NCBI GenBank assembly: GCA_028641055.1
Contig: CM054057.1
Span: forward strand, 326,622,941-326,686,940
Reading direction: 5' to 3'
Source of the DNA: Alopecurus myosuroides
Lineage: Eukaryota; Streptophyta; Magnoliopsida; Poales; Poaceae
Length of the DNA: 64,000 nt
Shown here: one piece after another, positions 30,307 to 41,557 of the stretch
Position numbering within the stretch: position 1 is the first letter of the stretch
Layout: each line of letters starts with the position of its first letter
The notes under the pieces: model-generated
The model's database searches: none
What the model was told of the DNA's origin: nothing
The model's input: the letters and a program-made list of their open reading frames with translations, nothing else
Made by a program: the position numbers and the translations under genes

Positions 30307-32605
30307 ATGATCACGGCGGCGGACCTGTACCACGTCTTCACGGCGGTGGTGCCGCTCTACGTCGCCATGACGCTCGCCTACGGCTCCGTCCGCTGGTGGC
30401 GGATCTTCACCCCGGACCAGTGCTCCGGGATCAACCGCTTCGTCGCGCTCTTCGCCGTCCCGCTCCTCTCCTTCCACTTCATCTCCTCCAACGACCCCTT
30501 CGCCATGGACCTCCGCTTCCTCGCCGCCGACACGCTCCAGAAGCTCGCCGTCCTCGCCGTCCTCGCGCTCTGGTGCCGCCTCCGCAGCGGCTCCCTCGAC
30601 TGGCTCATCACCCTCTTCTCCCTCTCCACGCTCCCCAACACGCTCGTCATGGGCATCCCGCTCCTCCGCGGCATGTACGGCGCCACGTCCGCCGGCACGC
30701 TCATGGTGCAGATCGTCGTGCTCCAGTGCATCATCTGGTACACGCTCATGCTCTTCCTCTTCGAGTACCGCGGCGCCAAGATGCTCGTCATGGAGCAGTT
30801 CCCGGACACCGCCGCCGACATCGTCTCCTTCCGCGTAGACTCCGACGTCGTCTCGCTCGCCGGGGCGGGAGGCGGCGCCGACCTGCAGGCGGAGGCCGAG
30901 GTCGGGGAGGACGGACGGATGCGGGTCACCGTGCGCAAGTCCACGAGCTCGCGCTCCGAGGCCGCGTGCTCCCACTCGCACTCACACTCGCAGTCCATAC
31001 AGCCGCGCGTCTCCAACCTCTCCGGCGTCGAGATATACTCGCTGCAGTCCTCCAGGAACCCGACGCCCAGGGGTTCCAGCTTCAACCACGCCGAGTTCTT
31101 CAACATCGTCGGCAAGGGTGACGAGGAGAAGGGCTCTGGCACTGGCGGCCACTCGCCTCAGCCGCTCCCGCAGGCATTGGCAGGGAAGCGCAAGGACCTG
31201 CACATGTTCGTGTGGAGCTCCAGCGCCTCGCCGGTGTCTGAGCGCGCAGCCGGCGCCGCGGTGCATGTCTTCGGCGGTGGCGCAGAGCACGGCGACGTCC
31301 TCGCCAAAGGTATGCGCTTTCCTTCAGTAGTATAAGTAGCAACAAGCTCGTTTTGTCGTCCGATGGTTACTCAACGGTTACGATTTCAGGTGGTGCCCAG
31401 GCCTACGACGAGTACGGCCGCGGCGGCGGCGACGACTTCAGCTTCAGGAACAAGAACGGCGGCGCGGCGAACGGCGACGGGCCGACGCTGTCGAAGCTGG
31501 GGTCCAACTCCACCGCGCAGCTCCACCCCAAGGATGACGGCGAGAGGGCCGCCGCCATGCCGCCGGCGAGCGTGATGACGAGGCTCATCCTGATCATGGT
31601 GTGGAGGAAGCTCATCAGGAACCCAAACACCTACTCCAGCATCATCGGTGTCGTCTGGTCCCTCGTCTCCTACAGGTCAAACCAACCACACCACTAAGCC
31701 CCAGTGTAGTGTGTTGTTCATCTCACTCACTCCACCATTGTTGATTCTGGCGATTTCAGGTGGGGGATTGAGATGCCGGCCATCATTGCACGCTCGATTT
31801 CGATCCTGTCGGACGCCGGGCTGGGGATGGCAATGTTCAGCCTAGGTCTGTATCTGCTGCTGCATTTCTGTATGCTTGTTACTACAATATTCAGTGTAGT
31901 ATAAGTGCAGGAACCCAACGAGTGTGCTTGTGTTTACAACTTCTCGATGCAATGCAGGGTTGTTCATGGCATTGCAGCCCCGGATCATCGCCTGTGGGAA
32001 CTCCCTGGCGGCCTATGCGATGGCGGTGAGGTTCCTCGTGGGTCCTGCTGTCATGGCTGCCGCCTCCCTCGCCGTTGGCCTGAGAGGGGTTCTTCTGCAC
32101 ATCGCCATTGTTCAGGTACATACATGGAGATGACTTGTTGGACAATTGAAGCATTGCAGGTATAGTCCACTCTAGAAAAATCAGATCAATGACTAATTAC
32201 TGTGATGAATTTCGCAGGCTGCTCTTCCGCAAGGGATCGTGCCCTTCGTGTTTGCCAAGGAGTACAACGTTCATCCTAACATTCTCAGCACAGCGTATGA
32301 TCTCTTCCAACTTCTGTTTCTTTTTCTTTTAACAATCAGAGAAGAACACGTCGTCCACTCAAGTCATAAAAAAACATGTTTGAACTTTTCATGATTCCTA
32401 ATCATCATCTATCTTGCGACATTGATTCCCTTCGAACTTGAGATGGTTTGACAAGTTGCTGTGTGCTTTATATCATAGCCCTAGTACGCCATGATATTAT
32501 GATCCTGACATGATGATGAAACTCTTTGTCTGATGCAGCGTGATCTTTGGGATGCTGATCGCTCTCCCCATCACACTGGTCTACTACGTGCTGCTCGGCC
32601 TCTGA
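30307..32605 (+). CDS. PIN1: PIN-family auxin efflux carrier (PIN1/SoPIN1-like), six exons
   Basis: Exons 30307-31309, 31390-31675, 31760-31845, 31958-32115, 32218-32294 and 32539-32605 join in frame to 558 codons plus TGA; all five introns are GT-AG. The start [20 protein letters not shown] is the conserved PIN N-terminus. About residues 1-160 form the first membrane bundle ([35 protein letters not shown]). A hydrophilic loop follows (about 161-400) with DVVSL, a His/Ser stretch, Q232PRVS236 and T253PRGS257 (the phosphosite motif TPRXS). NPNTY at 412-416 precedes the second bundle, including [20 protein letters not shown] and [15 protein letters not shown]. PINs export auxin across the plasma membrane and set its direction of flow. 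The third usual TPRXS site is absent and the loop is short. The clade assignment is from memory. Confidence 0.96.
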
Positions 32606-32984
32606 ACCCTCCGCCTCCACCTCGGCTCACCTCATCTGCGTGTCACTGACAGCATCGCTCAGTAGCAGTATCTCAGTTTACTTTGCTCGGATAATTCAGC
32701 TTAGAATGGCAGCTTAATTAGGTTATTTAGCCGAGGATGGCTTTTGGGCCCGGTCACCGGAACCATCTCAGACTGAAGCATTAGAGCTCTGATGATGGAG
32801 TCGGTTTAGAGATAGAAAGCGGATTAGCGCTAACGTTGAGTCGTCACCTAATTTGTTAGACATTGATCAGATCCATTATTGCTATTTAGTAATTTATTAT
32901 TCATCATTCCACATTGCTATTCTCCATGATATTGGAAGTGTTTTTCTTGCTCTCCGGAATTAAATAGTACGTGCATTTTTCTTT
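32606..32984 (+). other. PIN 3' flank / probable 3' UTR
   Basis: No ORF. AT-rich from about 32860, with AATTTATTATT (32890) and AATTAAATAG (32957) as candidate polyadenylation signals, neither canonical. Confidence 0.45.
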
Positions 32985-33167
32985 GATTTTATTACAAATA
33001 TAACCCTTTGCCGAACAAAAATACTAAAAATACCCCTCACCGAACGAAAATGCCAAGTCTACCCTTGCGGAAAGCTAGATAAGCGACAATGTACGTCGCT
33101 TAGCTGGCTCGGTGGGGGTATTTTTAGCAATTTTTTTTGGGTAGAGGGTTATATTTGTAATAAAATC
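32985..33167. mobile_element. Mutator-type MITE with exact 9-bp TSD
   Basis: 183 bp with inverted ends GATTTTATTACAAATATAAC and its complement. The arms extend about 50 bp with interruptions (AAAAATACCCC / GGGGGTATTTTT). It is flanked by TTTTTCTTT on both sides (32976-32984 and 33168-33176), a 9-bp duplication typical of Mutator-like elements. It can fold into a long hairpin. Confidence 0.85.
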
Positions 33168-33176
33168 TTTTTCTTT

Positions 33177-33618
33177 ACGGGAACAAAGGAGCATAGCTTT
33201 TGCCGAATCTTTTGCTCTCCTAGTACCCAGGTGGTACAAAGCTTTGACCCAAAAAGTGCAAAGGGGATGGTGCCCTACCTACTCGAGTGGAATCGATGGT
33301 TGAAGAGAAGAAGAGAGTATGATGTTGTCGCAAGTCGAACAAAAAGAAAGCGGTGGCTTTAGGCATGCGCACTCGAAACAAATGAAACGACGCTCCTTTC
33401 CCTTTTTTTGTTTCCGAGCGGTAAAAGAGGAGGTCACTACACCCATGGTGAATCATGTGCGATAATTTGCCTGGACGAATATTTCACATGGGCATTGAAC
33501 GATTGTAAAGAACTTCCAACCCATTCAAATTTCCTCCGGTCACCACTGCACAACAAGAACAAATAAACTTTGTGAGGATCTGCAACTTATTTTACATTAG
33601 AAAATGAACTCTTGTTAA
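33177..33618. other. Unassigned intergenic DNA
   Basis: No repeat boundary or ORF with recognisable content. Confidence 0.5.
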
Positions 33619-34026
33619 GGACATCTCCTACGAGACTGCTTACTTCGCTCGAAGGCCCGATTTGAGCAGCCCAGCTGAAAACTAGTCCCTATGGTACTGC
33701 CTAAACAGACCGTGGTCCATTTTTTTTTTGTCTGGAACTGCTGAATCCCGGCCCAGATTTGATCCAGTTTTAAGCACCGTCAAGACAAGGCTGGACCGCG
33801 TTCGTGTCCAGTATTTCTCTACCTTGGCCCGCCCAACAGAGGCACACTCCACTCTTTGCCGCCGAGTCGCCGCCTCCTTCTCTGCCCTAGCCATGGCGGA
33901 CGCGGACGGTGCCACCCCTGTTGCAGCCGCATCTGAACCTGCTCCACCGTTGCCGGTGCCTGCAGACGCGAAGTCCAAGGCCCCACCCAGAGGGCAAAGA
34001 GGCCCAAGTTCGTTGAACGGATAGTA
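33619..34026 (+). mobile_element. Truncated Harbinger-type element A3
   Basis: Starts GGACATCTCCTACGAGACTG after TTA and shares its leader with 11549-11822. It is cut after the start of ORF1 by the LTR end at 34027. Confidence 0.75.
33893..34024 (+). pseudogene. ORF1 N-terminus of Harbinger A3 (truncated)
   Basis: ATG at 33893 gives MADADGATPVAAASEPAPPL, then a KSKAPPR stretch, the same start as the ORF1 copy at 11823. The coding region ends after about 43 codons where the next element was inserted; the charged C-terminal domain is missing. The lost part is not found nearby. Confidence 0.6.
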
Positions 34027-35436
34027 TGGCCACCTAGAGGGGGTGAATAAGTGCTACGACCAATTTTAATTTTTCTTCAATATTAGGCTTGACACAAAGG
34101 TAAATTTTCTAGATAATGCAACTAAGGTGAATTTACCTATATGACAAGAACAACAATAAGTACAATACAAGTAAGGTAAAAGAAAGGGAAGAGATAACCG
34201 AAGTCGGAAGCACGCGGAGACACGATGTATTCCTGAGTTCCTCTTGTTAAGGGAGTACGTCTCGTTGGAGGGGTGTGAGTTTCGCCACAAAGGCCTACTC
34301 AACGCCACAAAGGCCTCACCCTATTCTCCGATGAACCCCGCCACAAAGGCCTAATCCACCTTCCACTATTGATCCCCTTTGAGGCGGGAATCGAATCCTT
34401 TACAAACAAGTTTGGGGCACACACCCACAACCAGATTGGGGACTCACAACAATCACAAGAATCACGAAGAGTAACAAGATGTCTAGGTTCTCCATAAGAG
34501 GAAACCCTAGACTAGTTCCCCTCAAGCAAATGAGGGGGGAAATGAAAACCGGTTGGTGAAGACGTAGATCGGGGCCTTCTCCTTCAATCCTCCGAAGATC
34601 AACACTTTTGGGTGGATGGATTGGGAGATCTAGCAAGGTGGGTGAGCTCTAGCAACGGTGAGATCTATTTTGTACGAGCTAGCTGGAGGTAGGTGGAGGA
34701 GAGGGGGTATTTATACCACTCATAAATTTTAGAGCCGTTGGAGACAATTCTGGAAAAGTCACACCGGAGACTCCGGTGTAAATTTCGGAGACTCCGGTCT
34801 GGAAAGTTTCCGTGCAGCTCTAGACCGAAGACTCCGAATAGTATCCGGTGTGTCTCCGGAGTGACTCCAGCGGGTGACACCACAACTCCAGCTTCACTTC
34901 ATGCCTGGGAATCGACAAGTCTGGAGACTCCGGTCCGCCATACGGGAGACTCCGGTGCAAACTCCGTCTTTGCCTTGACTCCTTCGCGCAGAGCATGTCT
35001 GGGGTCGAGTGAGCAGCACGTATAGGTGAAAGTCCGGAGACTCCGGAGTATCTCCGGTAAGTCTCCGGTGTGAGTCCAGCGGGTGACACCACACACGCAG
35101 CACAAGTTCCTTCTCAGAAAAAGCTCCACACCGGATACTCCGTTGTATCTCCGGTAAGTCTCTGGAGTGAGTCCAACGGGTGACACCAGACTCCCAGCAC
35201 AGGTTCCTTCTCGGAAAAACTCCATACGAGAGACTCCGGTCTGGCAGACCGGAGACTCTGTCCTGGAATAATATTCCAGCAGGAATACCTCAATTGATCT
35301 TTGTCCTTTTTGATACTCAACACCACCATATGAAATATTATCGATAGACCCTGAAAAACATCAACACACTTAAGAGTATATGTGTGTTGTTAACAAACAT
35401 CCAAAACGAGATGATTTAGGTGCAAATGCACTTTCA
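34027..35436 (-). mobile_element. 3' LTR of an unclassified LTR retrotransposon (minus)
   Basis: On the minus strand starts TGAAAGTGCATTTGCACC right after a polypurine tract and ends near CACCCCCTCTAGGTGGCCA. This start/end pair is common in Triticeae LTR elements. It contains a dispersed motif GGAGACTCCGGT in several copies (34766-35250). The 5' LTR is not present: the internal region is cut at 37828. Confidence 0.75.
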
Positions 35437-35450
35437 ATCTCCCCCTTTTT
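35437..35450 (-). other. Polypurine tract of the unclassified LTR element
   Basis: On the minus strand AAAAAGGGGGAGAT abuts the LTR start TGAAAG. This fixes the orientation of the element. Confidence 0.85.
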
Positions 35451-35859
35451 GGTGTTTGCTGACAAAACACATATTTGCAAGAATATCACACCTAGGCCAT
35501 GTTTGTAAAAAATAGACGGACTCTCGAACAACAAGTCATGAGCTCCCCCTATGTTTTACAAACAATGCCCACAAGCACAACTACTAATGAACAATATAAA
35601 TGCATGCATCGGTAAGGAAAGTAAAGCAACATTAAGCACAATAATAAGATAGCTTCACCAACATAGTCTCACCATACATAGATTTAAGGTTCACTAGGAA
35701 ATAAATCGAAATCAACTAGGATAAATGGAACACAAGCCATAAAAGCAAATCAACTCCAAAGGCTTGTGTTCCGAGGCAAATGAAATCAAAACAAAGCAAC
35801 CCTTGCAAATCTCGAAAAGTCTAGAGCTACCTCTCCCCCTTGGGCATCGAGACACCAAA

Positions 35860-37821
35860 AAGGGCAAAGAGAAACTACACGAACCCCAAAGGATCTGTCA
35901 TCCTCATCATAGTCCTCATCATCTCCATCATCATTCTTGTCCGTGCCTTCTCCCTCATAATCATCATCTTCTTCTTCATACTCCTCTTCATCCTCTTCTT
36001 CCTTAGTATGCTCCTCTTCCTCAGTCATAGGAGTCTTTCCACGGTTGTTAGAATAGGAAGGAGCCAAAGTGACCTCCTCAAAATCACCCCATGGGAAGGA
36101 GGAGGTGTTCCAGTTCTCATCGGACATGGTGAGTGTCTCAGTAGGAGTCTTAAGAGGAGGGGTAGCACCAATACCCGCATGGTACTGGAGCTTGGTGATC
36201 ATCTTCCTCATCTAACGCATCTCCTTATAGGCCTCATGATTCTCCTTGTGAACAACAATCGTCATGCACATAATATTACGCTGAAACCAAGAGAGCTTCT
36301 TCATCTCATCTTGAATCTCTTCCTTGACAGTAAGGCAAGAAGGAGGGTAGGCATTCTTCCTCCTAGACCTCGGAGCATCAGTCTTAGCATCACCCATGGG
36401 GGTGTCCTCATCAGGAAAGTGAGACGAGAGCACCTGGAGAGAAGCAAATGTATGCACAGTGTCACGGTCAAGACCCGGGCACTCATCAAGAATGAGCTTC
36501 ATCACATAGGACGCACAAACAGGGACCTTCTTGATCTTAATCATAGCTAAATACATCTCCTCCTTAATGAAGTGCATGACGTCGATCTCAAATCCCTCAC
36601 CATCTGGACCAGCCAAGCGACACTGGAAAGCCTGAAAGAGCAAGTTAAGTATCCCTCCACGGATAGCATCCACATTCCCGGCCTTGGGAGCAATGTTGTT
36701 GCGAAAGAGGCGGAGAAGAATGTTGTAGACCCTCTTCAAGTCCTTGGCAATCCTTGTGCTCGATAGCTTCTCATACATAGGAGCCATCCTGTTCTTGTTA
36801 TAGTCCACACCATGAATATGCATACGTTGACCACATCATCACCCCACGGGTAACCAAGCAACTCAGAAAGCCTCCGGATAGAGGGCTCACACTTCCTAGG
36901 CCCGGTCATCCAAGTCAGGGAAACATCCTCATTCTCTCCAAAGGTGGCAGTGGCATAGAATTGCTGAATAGCTCTTATGTTGTAAGTCTGATGAATGCCC
37001 ACAAGATGCTCAAGTCCCAACTTCCTAGTGATCCACACCGCCTCCTCGAAGTACTCCATACTGCCCAAAGCCTCAAGAACCCGCTGCGGACAGACAGGAT
37101 TCCTCAGCCCAACATAGATCTCCCTCTGAATAAGCTCGTATTCTCTCCTCTAGTAGTGAGAACTCACAATAGTGCGAGCCATGGTGAAGAAGGGTCTTGC
37201 TCTCATAATCCTATAGTCCCGCTTTCTCATCTTTACCAAAGTAGTGATCCTATCAAACCTGTCCTTCTTCTCCATTTCACGCCTCTGCCGCTCTTGACTA
37301 GCTTCTTGTTGACGACGCTCATCATCAAGGGTCCTCCGCTGAGAAACCCTCCCAGTATCCAGATCGGTGACTGGGTAGTTGTGAGAGTGAGCACGGTACT
37401 TCCTGGTTGTGGTGTTAGGATTGGAGGCGGATGACTTAGTCCTTTTCCCTGAAAACACAACACAACCAAACACAAAACCAAAAAGCAGTAGATAAGCATA
37501 CATGTCCACAAGATGAAAGAAGAAACTATCACAAGATACTGGACAAATTTCAGAGATTCTACACCAGAGTCTCCGGTCTGGAGACCGGTATCTCCGGACT
37601 GAGACCCGAGTCCCCGGACTGGCAACAGAACTGAGATGTAGACTCTAAACAATTTGTACCAAAAAATCTCTAGATGATTTCTACGGAGGGAAACAACCTA
37701 GGGTGGTTCTATAACAAGATACAAGTACCAACTCTCCCAAAAACTTGCATCTAGAGTAAACCCTAGATGAACACAAGGAAAAGAGGGGAGAGAGGATACC
37801 CTTGCTACCCTGGTCGGCCAT
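35860..37821 (-). pseudogene. Intron-bearing ORF of the LTR element, with two stops and a frameshift
   Basis: Exon 1 is ATG 37821 to 37800 (MADQGSK); a GT-AG intron (37799-37449) joins it in frame to GKRTKSSASNPNTTTRKYRA. The protein runs through a charged helix (RRQQEASQERQRREMEKKDR), a TAG stop at about 37153, then REYELIQREIYVGL, IRAIQQFYATATFGENEDVS and LTWMTGP. A frame change near 36827 leads to SSTRIAKDLKRVYNILLRLF and VPVCASYVMKLILDECPGLD, a second in-frame TAG at 36212, and a very acidic tail of Glu/Asp near 35900-36010. It resembles plant proteins annotated as putative plant transposon protein, with a gag-like position, but I cannot assign a function. It is not functional as it stands. 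Confidence 0.5.
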
Positions 37822-37828
37822 GGAGGTT

Positions 37829-39106
37829 TGAAACATCCCTAATTTTTGGAGAAACTCAAAAATCACAAAAAATTTAAACTTTTGTTTTCCCCTAATGCAA
37901 ACCACCCAAAAACAAACAAAACTCCAACACAAAGGAAATACTAGGTGTTATTCCAATGTTACTGAAAATAAAATCCAAGTGCCTCTCTTTTCCATAAACC
38001 CTAAACCTTTTCAAATAACTTTTCTTTTTTCAAAATGGTTGCTTCTTTATAGAAAACCTTATTAAGCCAATGTTTTCTATCCGACTATTATTTTGAAAAT
38101 ATTTTCAAAACCCAAATTAACCATATCACTTTCTAAAAACTATGTCAAATATTAAGTAGCAAAATGTTTTCCACCAAATTGTTTTGTGAAAAGGACTCAG
38201 AGAAACATATTCTCAAAGGTCTTGTGTTTCTAATTTATATTTGACCATATTTTCAATTAATTATCCTCTATGTGGAAAAATGACAATAAGTTGCTATTTG
38301 TAAATCCCTCATTTTCTAAAAATATAAAGATAGGAAAATGAGTTGAAATGGGTTTCAAAATAGTATTTGACTATTATAATGTTTTTGAAATTTTATAAAA
38401 CCCCATCTCTAATTATTGGTTTTTTTCTATTTAAAAATAGTTTTAAGTACTATTAGTGGTTTGTTTATATTTTCAAAATATTTTTTTAATGTGTTGGAAA
38501 CAACAAAATTAAGTTTATATTTGATAGATATCTTAATTACAAGATTTTAGAAATTGACTTGAGGCAATTTGGACTTGTAAAACAAAATTTATGAATTGTT
38601 AAATAAAAACATGAAAAGAAAAGGTCCGAGAACAAAAAAAAAAGAGAAAGAAACAGGATGGCCCGAGCCAGCCCACCCCTTACCCACCGCCCGTGCAGCG
38701 CGAAGGAGTAAGCGGCCCAGCCCGCCAGCGCCCTATCTCACCGCTCCCTATCCCTGTGCGAATGACAAGGGGGGCCCACCTGTCATCTCCCTCCTTAGAT
38801 CAATTTTTCCGCACCCACGAACTGGCTAACGGCCACCCACGAACTGGAATACCGTTGCCCGCCGTCGTTCGTCGTCGAATCCGGCCAGGTGAGGAAACGC
38901 CCGAGCCCGATACCCCCTCCGTTCGATTCCCCATGTCCCGGCGCTTCTCATGACACTTCCCTCTTCGTTTTTGACGCAGCCATTTGACGTCGCCGTACCT
39001 TCCCGAGAGTCACCGGCGTCCGCGCGTCTCCGGTTGCTCCCGCTGCCATTCCAGGAAGCGACGAGCACCTCCACCTTGCCCATCAACCTCGCCATCTCGC
39101 GCCATC
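37829..39106 (+). mobile_element. LARD-type LTR, 5' part (truncated)
   Basis: Begins TGAAACATCCCTAATTTTTG, which matches the reverse complement of the LARD LTR end at 55670-55715 (TGTAACATCCCTGATTTTTG), followed by the same layout: about 800 bp AT-rich then a GC-rich zone. It lies in the opposite orientation to 44474-55715. Its right end is lost at the junction with Tat-like pol at 39107. Confidence 0.65.
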
Positions 39107-39379
39107 TACCAACAAGACCTCCGCCGGTATCACAGCCGGCGGATACGACCGCTCGCCTTCAGAGAGGGCGACCTTGTGCTCCGGTTGATCCAGGACACCA
39201 AGGGCCTCCACAAGCTGTCCTCCCCGTGTTAGGGCCCATTCATCATCAGCCAGGCGCTAAGAAACAACGCCTACTACCTCATCGACATGCGCGAGCCGCG
39301 CAAGAACAAGGCGGACACCTCCTACGACGAGACGGAGCGCCCATGGAACGCAGAGCTTCTATGCCCGTTCCACACCTAA
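39107..39379 (+). pseudogene. C-terminal end of Tat-like Gypsy pol
   Basis: The + frame reads YQQDLRRYHSRRIRPLAFRE, GDLVLRLIQDTKGLHKLSS, then an in-frame TAG at about 39232 where SPWEGPF is usual, GPFIISQALRNNAYYLIDMR and RPWNAELLCPFHT before TAA (39377-39379). This is the end of the integrase C-terminal domain in Tat-lineage polyproteins. The rest of pol is missing to the left, replaced by the LARD LTR. The stop shows decay. Confidence 0.8.
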
Positions 39380-40207
39380 GTGTGACACCCCTGTACCCCG
39401 AGCTATCAATAAATTTCGCCGGCATCCCCGAGCACAACACTCGGATGGCCGCTTCAAACACATTTATTAGCACTTTACCATTGGCAAAGTAGCTAGCTTG
39501 TATCTCAAAAGTTAGCCGGACAAGTAACGTGTTCAAGGTCAAAGGCCCACTCAGCGGATCCGACTGCAGACCGCAACCCGACAGTTCAGCTGGCCAGAGT
39601 GGAAGCCGGAGAACCACACGCGAAAAAACGACTAAAACCTGAGGCGCAGCCAGCTATCTAACAACCTCGTGTGTTGGACGCCTGAGTCCACCTAAGGTTC
39701 GCAACCGCGTCCCAGGCCAGACGGTCCCCTCTTCGGTTCCGACTGCAGACCGCAACCCGGCTGACACGTTGGCAAGAGTAAAGACCATACGGCAAGGAAC
39801 ACAAGTGCAAACCGTGCCAGTCGAACTAAGGCGCCGCTGCTCCAAAAAGCAAAAATAACTAAGGACTTTTCCTTTGAACGAACTAACGATTTAACCAGAT
39901 TTTTTCTGTACATGGACTAACGAGGCGCAACCGGTCAACCTTTTTTACCAAAGGTATTGGAAATTCGGCCCGCCTGCCAAGGGCAGTCGGCCCCAATCTC
40001 GGTGGCTACACCCGGTGGTTAGGCTAGAACGTTACCACCGGGTAAGATGAAAAAAAAAGGATGGCAAAGCAATAAGCAATCATGAAAGAATCACTTCGAC
40101 ATTCACGAAATAAAAATATTCAAGTACTACAGCTCCACCCGGCATCCCGGGGCTAAAACGATAAAGACAGAGTTCACAAAAACAGGTACGCCCGGCATCC
40201 CGGGGAG
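39380..40207 (+). other. Noncoding 3' region of the Tat-like element
   Basis: A phrase TCCGACTGCAGACCGCAACC occurs at 39558-39577 and 39739-39758, and CCGGCATCCCGGGG at 40139-40152 and 40192-40205. No gene. Confidence 0.6.
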
Positions 40208-41290
40208 TCAGTCATTCCTTGGGATTTCTTCTTTGGCAGTCGTCTCCGTCGTTGCAGCTGGCGGGGGAGTCACCGCGGCCGGACCCTCTACTCGCGCTCC
40301 AGCCGCCTCCTCAACAGATGCCGCCACCGGCTCCTCCACGTCCTCCTCCGGCTCTTTGGGGAAAAAGACGTCAAGATCAGCGTAGCCACCCAGCCGACTG
40401 GCGGCTTGGCGAACACCCGGAAGGACGCGGAGCGCCTCGAAGCTTGTCCCTTGGCGGAAGCCACGCGTCATGCGCTTGAGGCCCGCCTCGTCGAAGCCGC
40501 GGGTGAACCATGATATAATCATGGTCAGCGCCATCTCGGCGCCAAAGCATGCGGACGACTCCCGAAGGCGGTCGGCGACGTCGGGAACCTCCTGCAGGCG
40601 CGCCGCGAGGTCCACTATTCTGTCCGACACTACCTCGTCCTCCCAAGTCATGGAGAAGATGGCCTGCCCGGCATCCCGCAGAGCCTTAGCCTCCTCCCCA
40701 AGGGTGGCCACCCGGTCTTCTGCGGTGGGCTCTCAGCCGGCCATCGCCTCGGAATCGGCGGCCACATTGAGTTCAAGCGCGCGGCCGCGGTGGAGGACGC
40801 CGTCCACTTCCGGATAATAACCTGAAACACGAAAAAAACACTAAGGCAAGAAGATCTACTCCGCCTCACGACGATAAGGAAGGAGCAACATACTGGTGGC
40901 AGCGCTGCTGATGAGGTCGAGCTGGTCCTGAAGCGGCTACACCGCCGCCTCCCTGTCCTTCTTCGCCTTCTCCAGCTCCGCCTCGAGCAGCCGGAAAGCC
41001 TCCCGCTGGCTGGTCAGGGCGGCGGCATGCTCAGTGTTGGCGGCCTTGAGGGCGATGGCTTGCTCGGTTTTGGCGGTCTCCAGAGCGGCGGCGTGCTCCG
41101 CCTTGGCAGTCTCGAGGACGGCAACCAAGCGCTCCGCCTCCACCCGATGTGCGTCTGATCGCTCGGCGCAGCGACGCAGATCCACGGTGGCCTCGGAGTG
41201 CACCTTGTCGTGCTCATCTAGCATCCGGGCCGCCTGGGCAGCCGGGATAGATTTCTTCGCCGCCTCCTTCAGCTCGTAAAGCTCCTCTAC
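40208..41290 (-). pseudogene. Antisense extra ORF of Tat-like Gypsy (coiled-coil protein)
   Basis: Minus-strand. The N-terminal piece (about 41290-40937) starts within ELKEAAKKSIPAAQAARMLD and includes SEATVDLRRCAERSDAHRVE, followed by three 11-residue repeats of the type ALETAKAEHAA (41020-41118), a predicted coiled coil. It stops at 40937. A second piece (40711-40208) reads MATLGEEAKALRDAGQAIFS, then MTWEDEVVSDRIVDLAARLQ, RLRESSACFGAEMALTMIIS and an acidic/Pro-rich end PEEDVEEPVAASVEE. An intron of about 100 bp between them (near 40820-40890) is likely. Tat-lineage elements carry such an antisense gene between pol and 3' LTR; its role is unknown. A stop upstream of 40711 suggests decay. Confidence 0.6.
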
Positions 41291-41557
41291 AGGGCGAAGG
41301 GAACAAGCACGTTATTTATGTCCAAAAGAACAAACTACCCTGCTAAGGGGAAGGTTACTTACTCAGCACCCGCAGGCCGGTTGACCGGATGCGGTTCTCC
41401 TGGCGACTGGCGTCCTGAAGTCGAAAAACAAAAGATAAGCACGCCACACGGCTATCCGCGAAACCGAGGCGAAGGAAAAGAAGCCTACCAGCATCAACCC
41501 GTTCGCAACCTTGTTGGCTGCCACCGCCAGCGCCAAGGCCATCATCGTCGCCGCCAC

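Noticed and set aside
30079..31142. Long minus-strand open frames opposite the PIN first exon
   Set aside because: They are mirror frames of a GC-rich coding exon; the + strand encodes a fully conserved PIN protein with correct splice sites.
34766..35270. CRISPR-like array
   Set aside because: Repeats are short, irregularly spaced and lie in a plant LTR; there are no uniform spacers.
35786..36006. Acidic stretch as a host nuclear protein
   Set aside because: It is in frame with the transposon ORF across one stop, within the LTR element.
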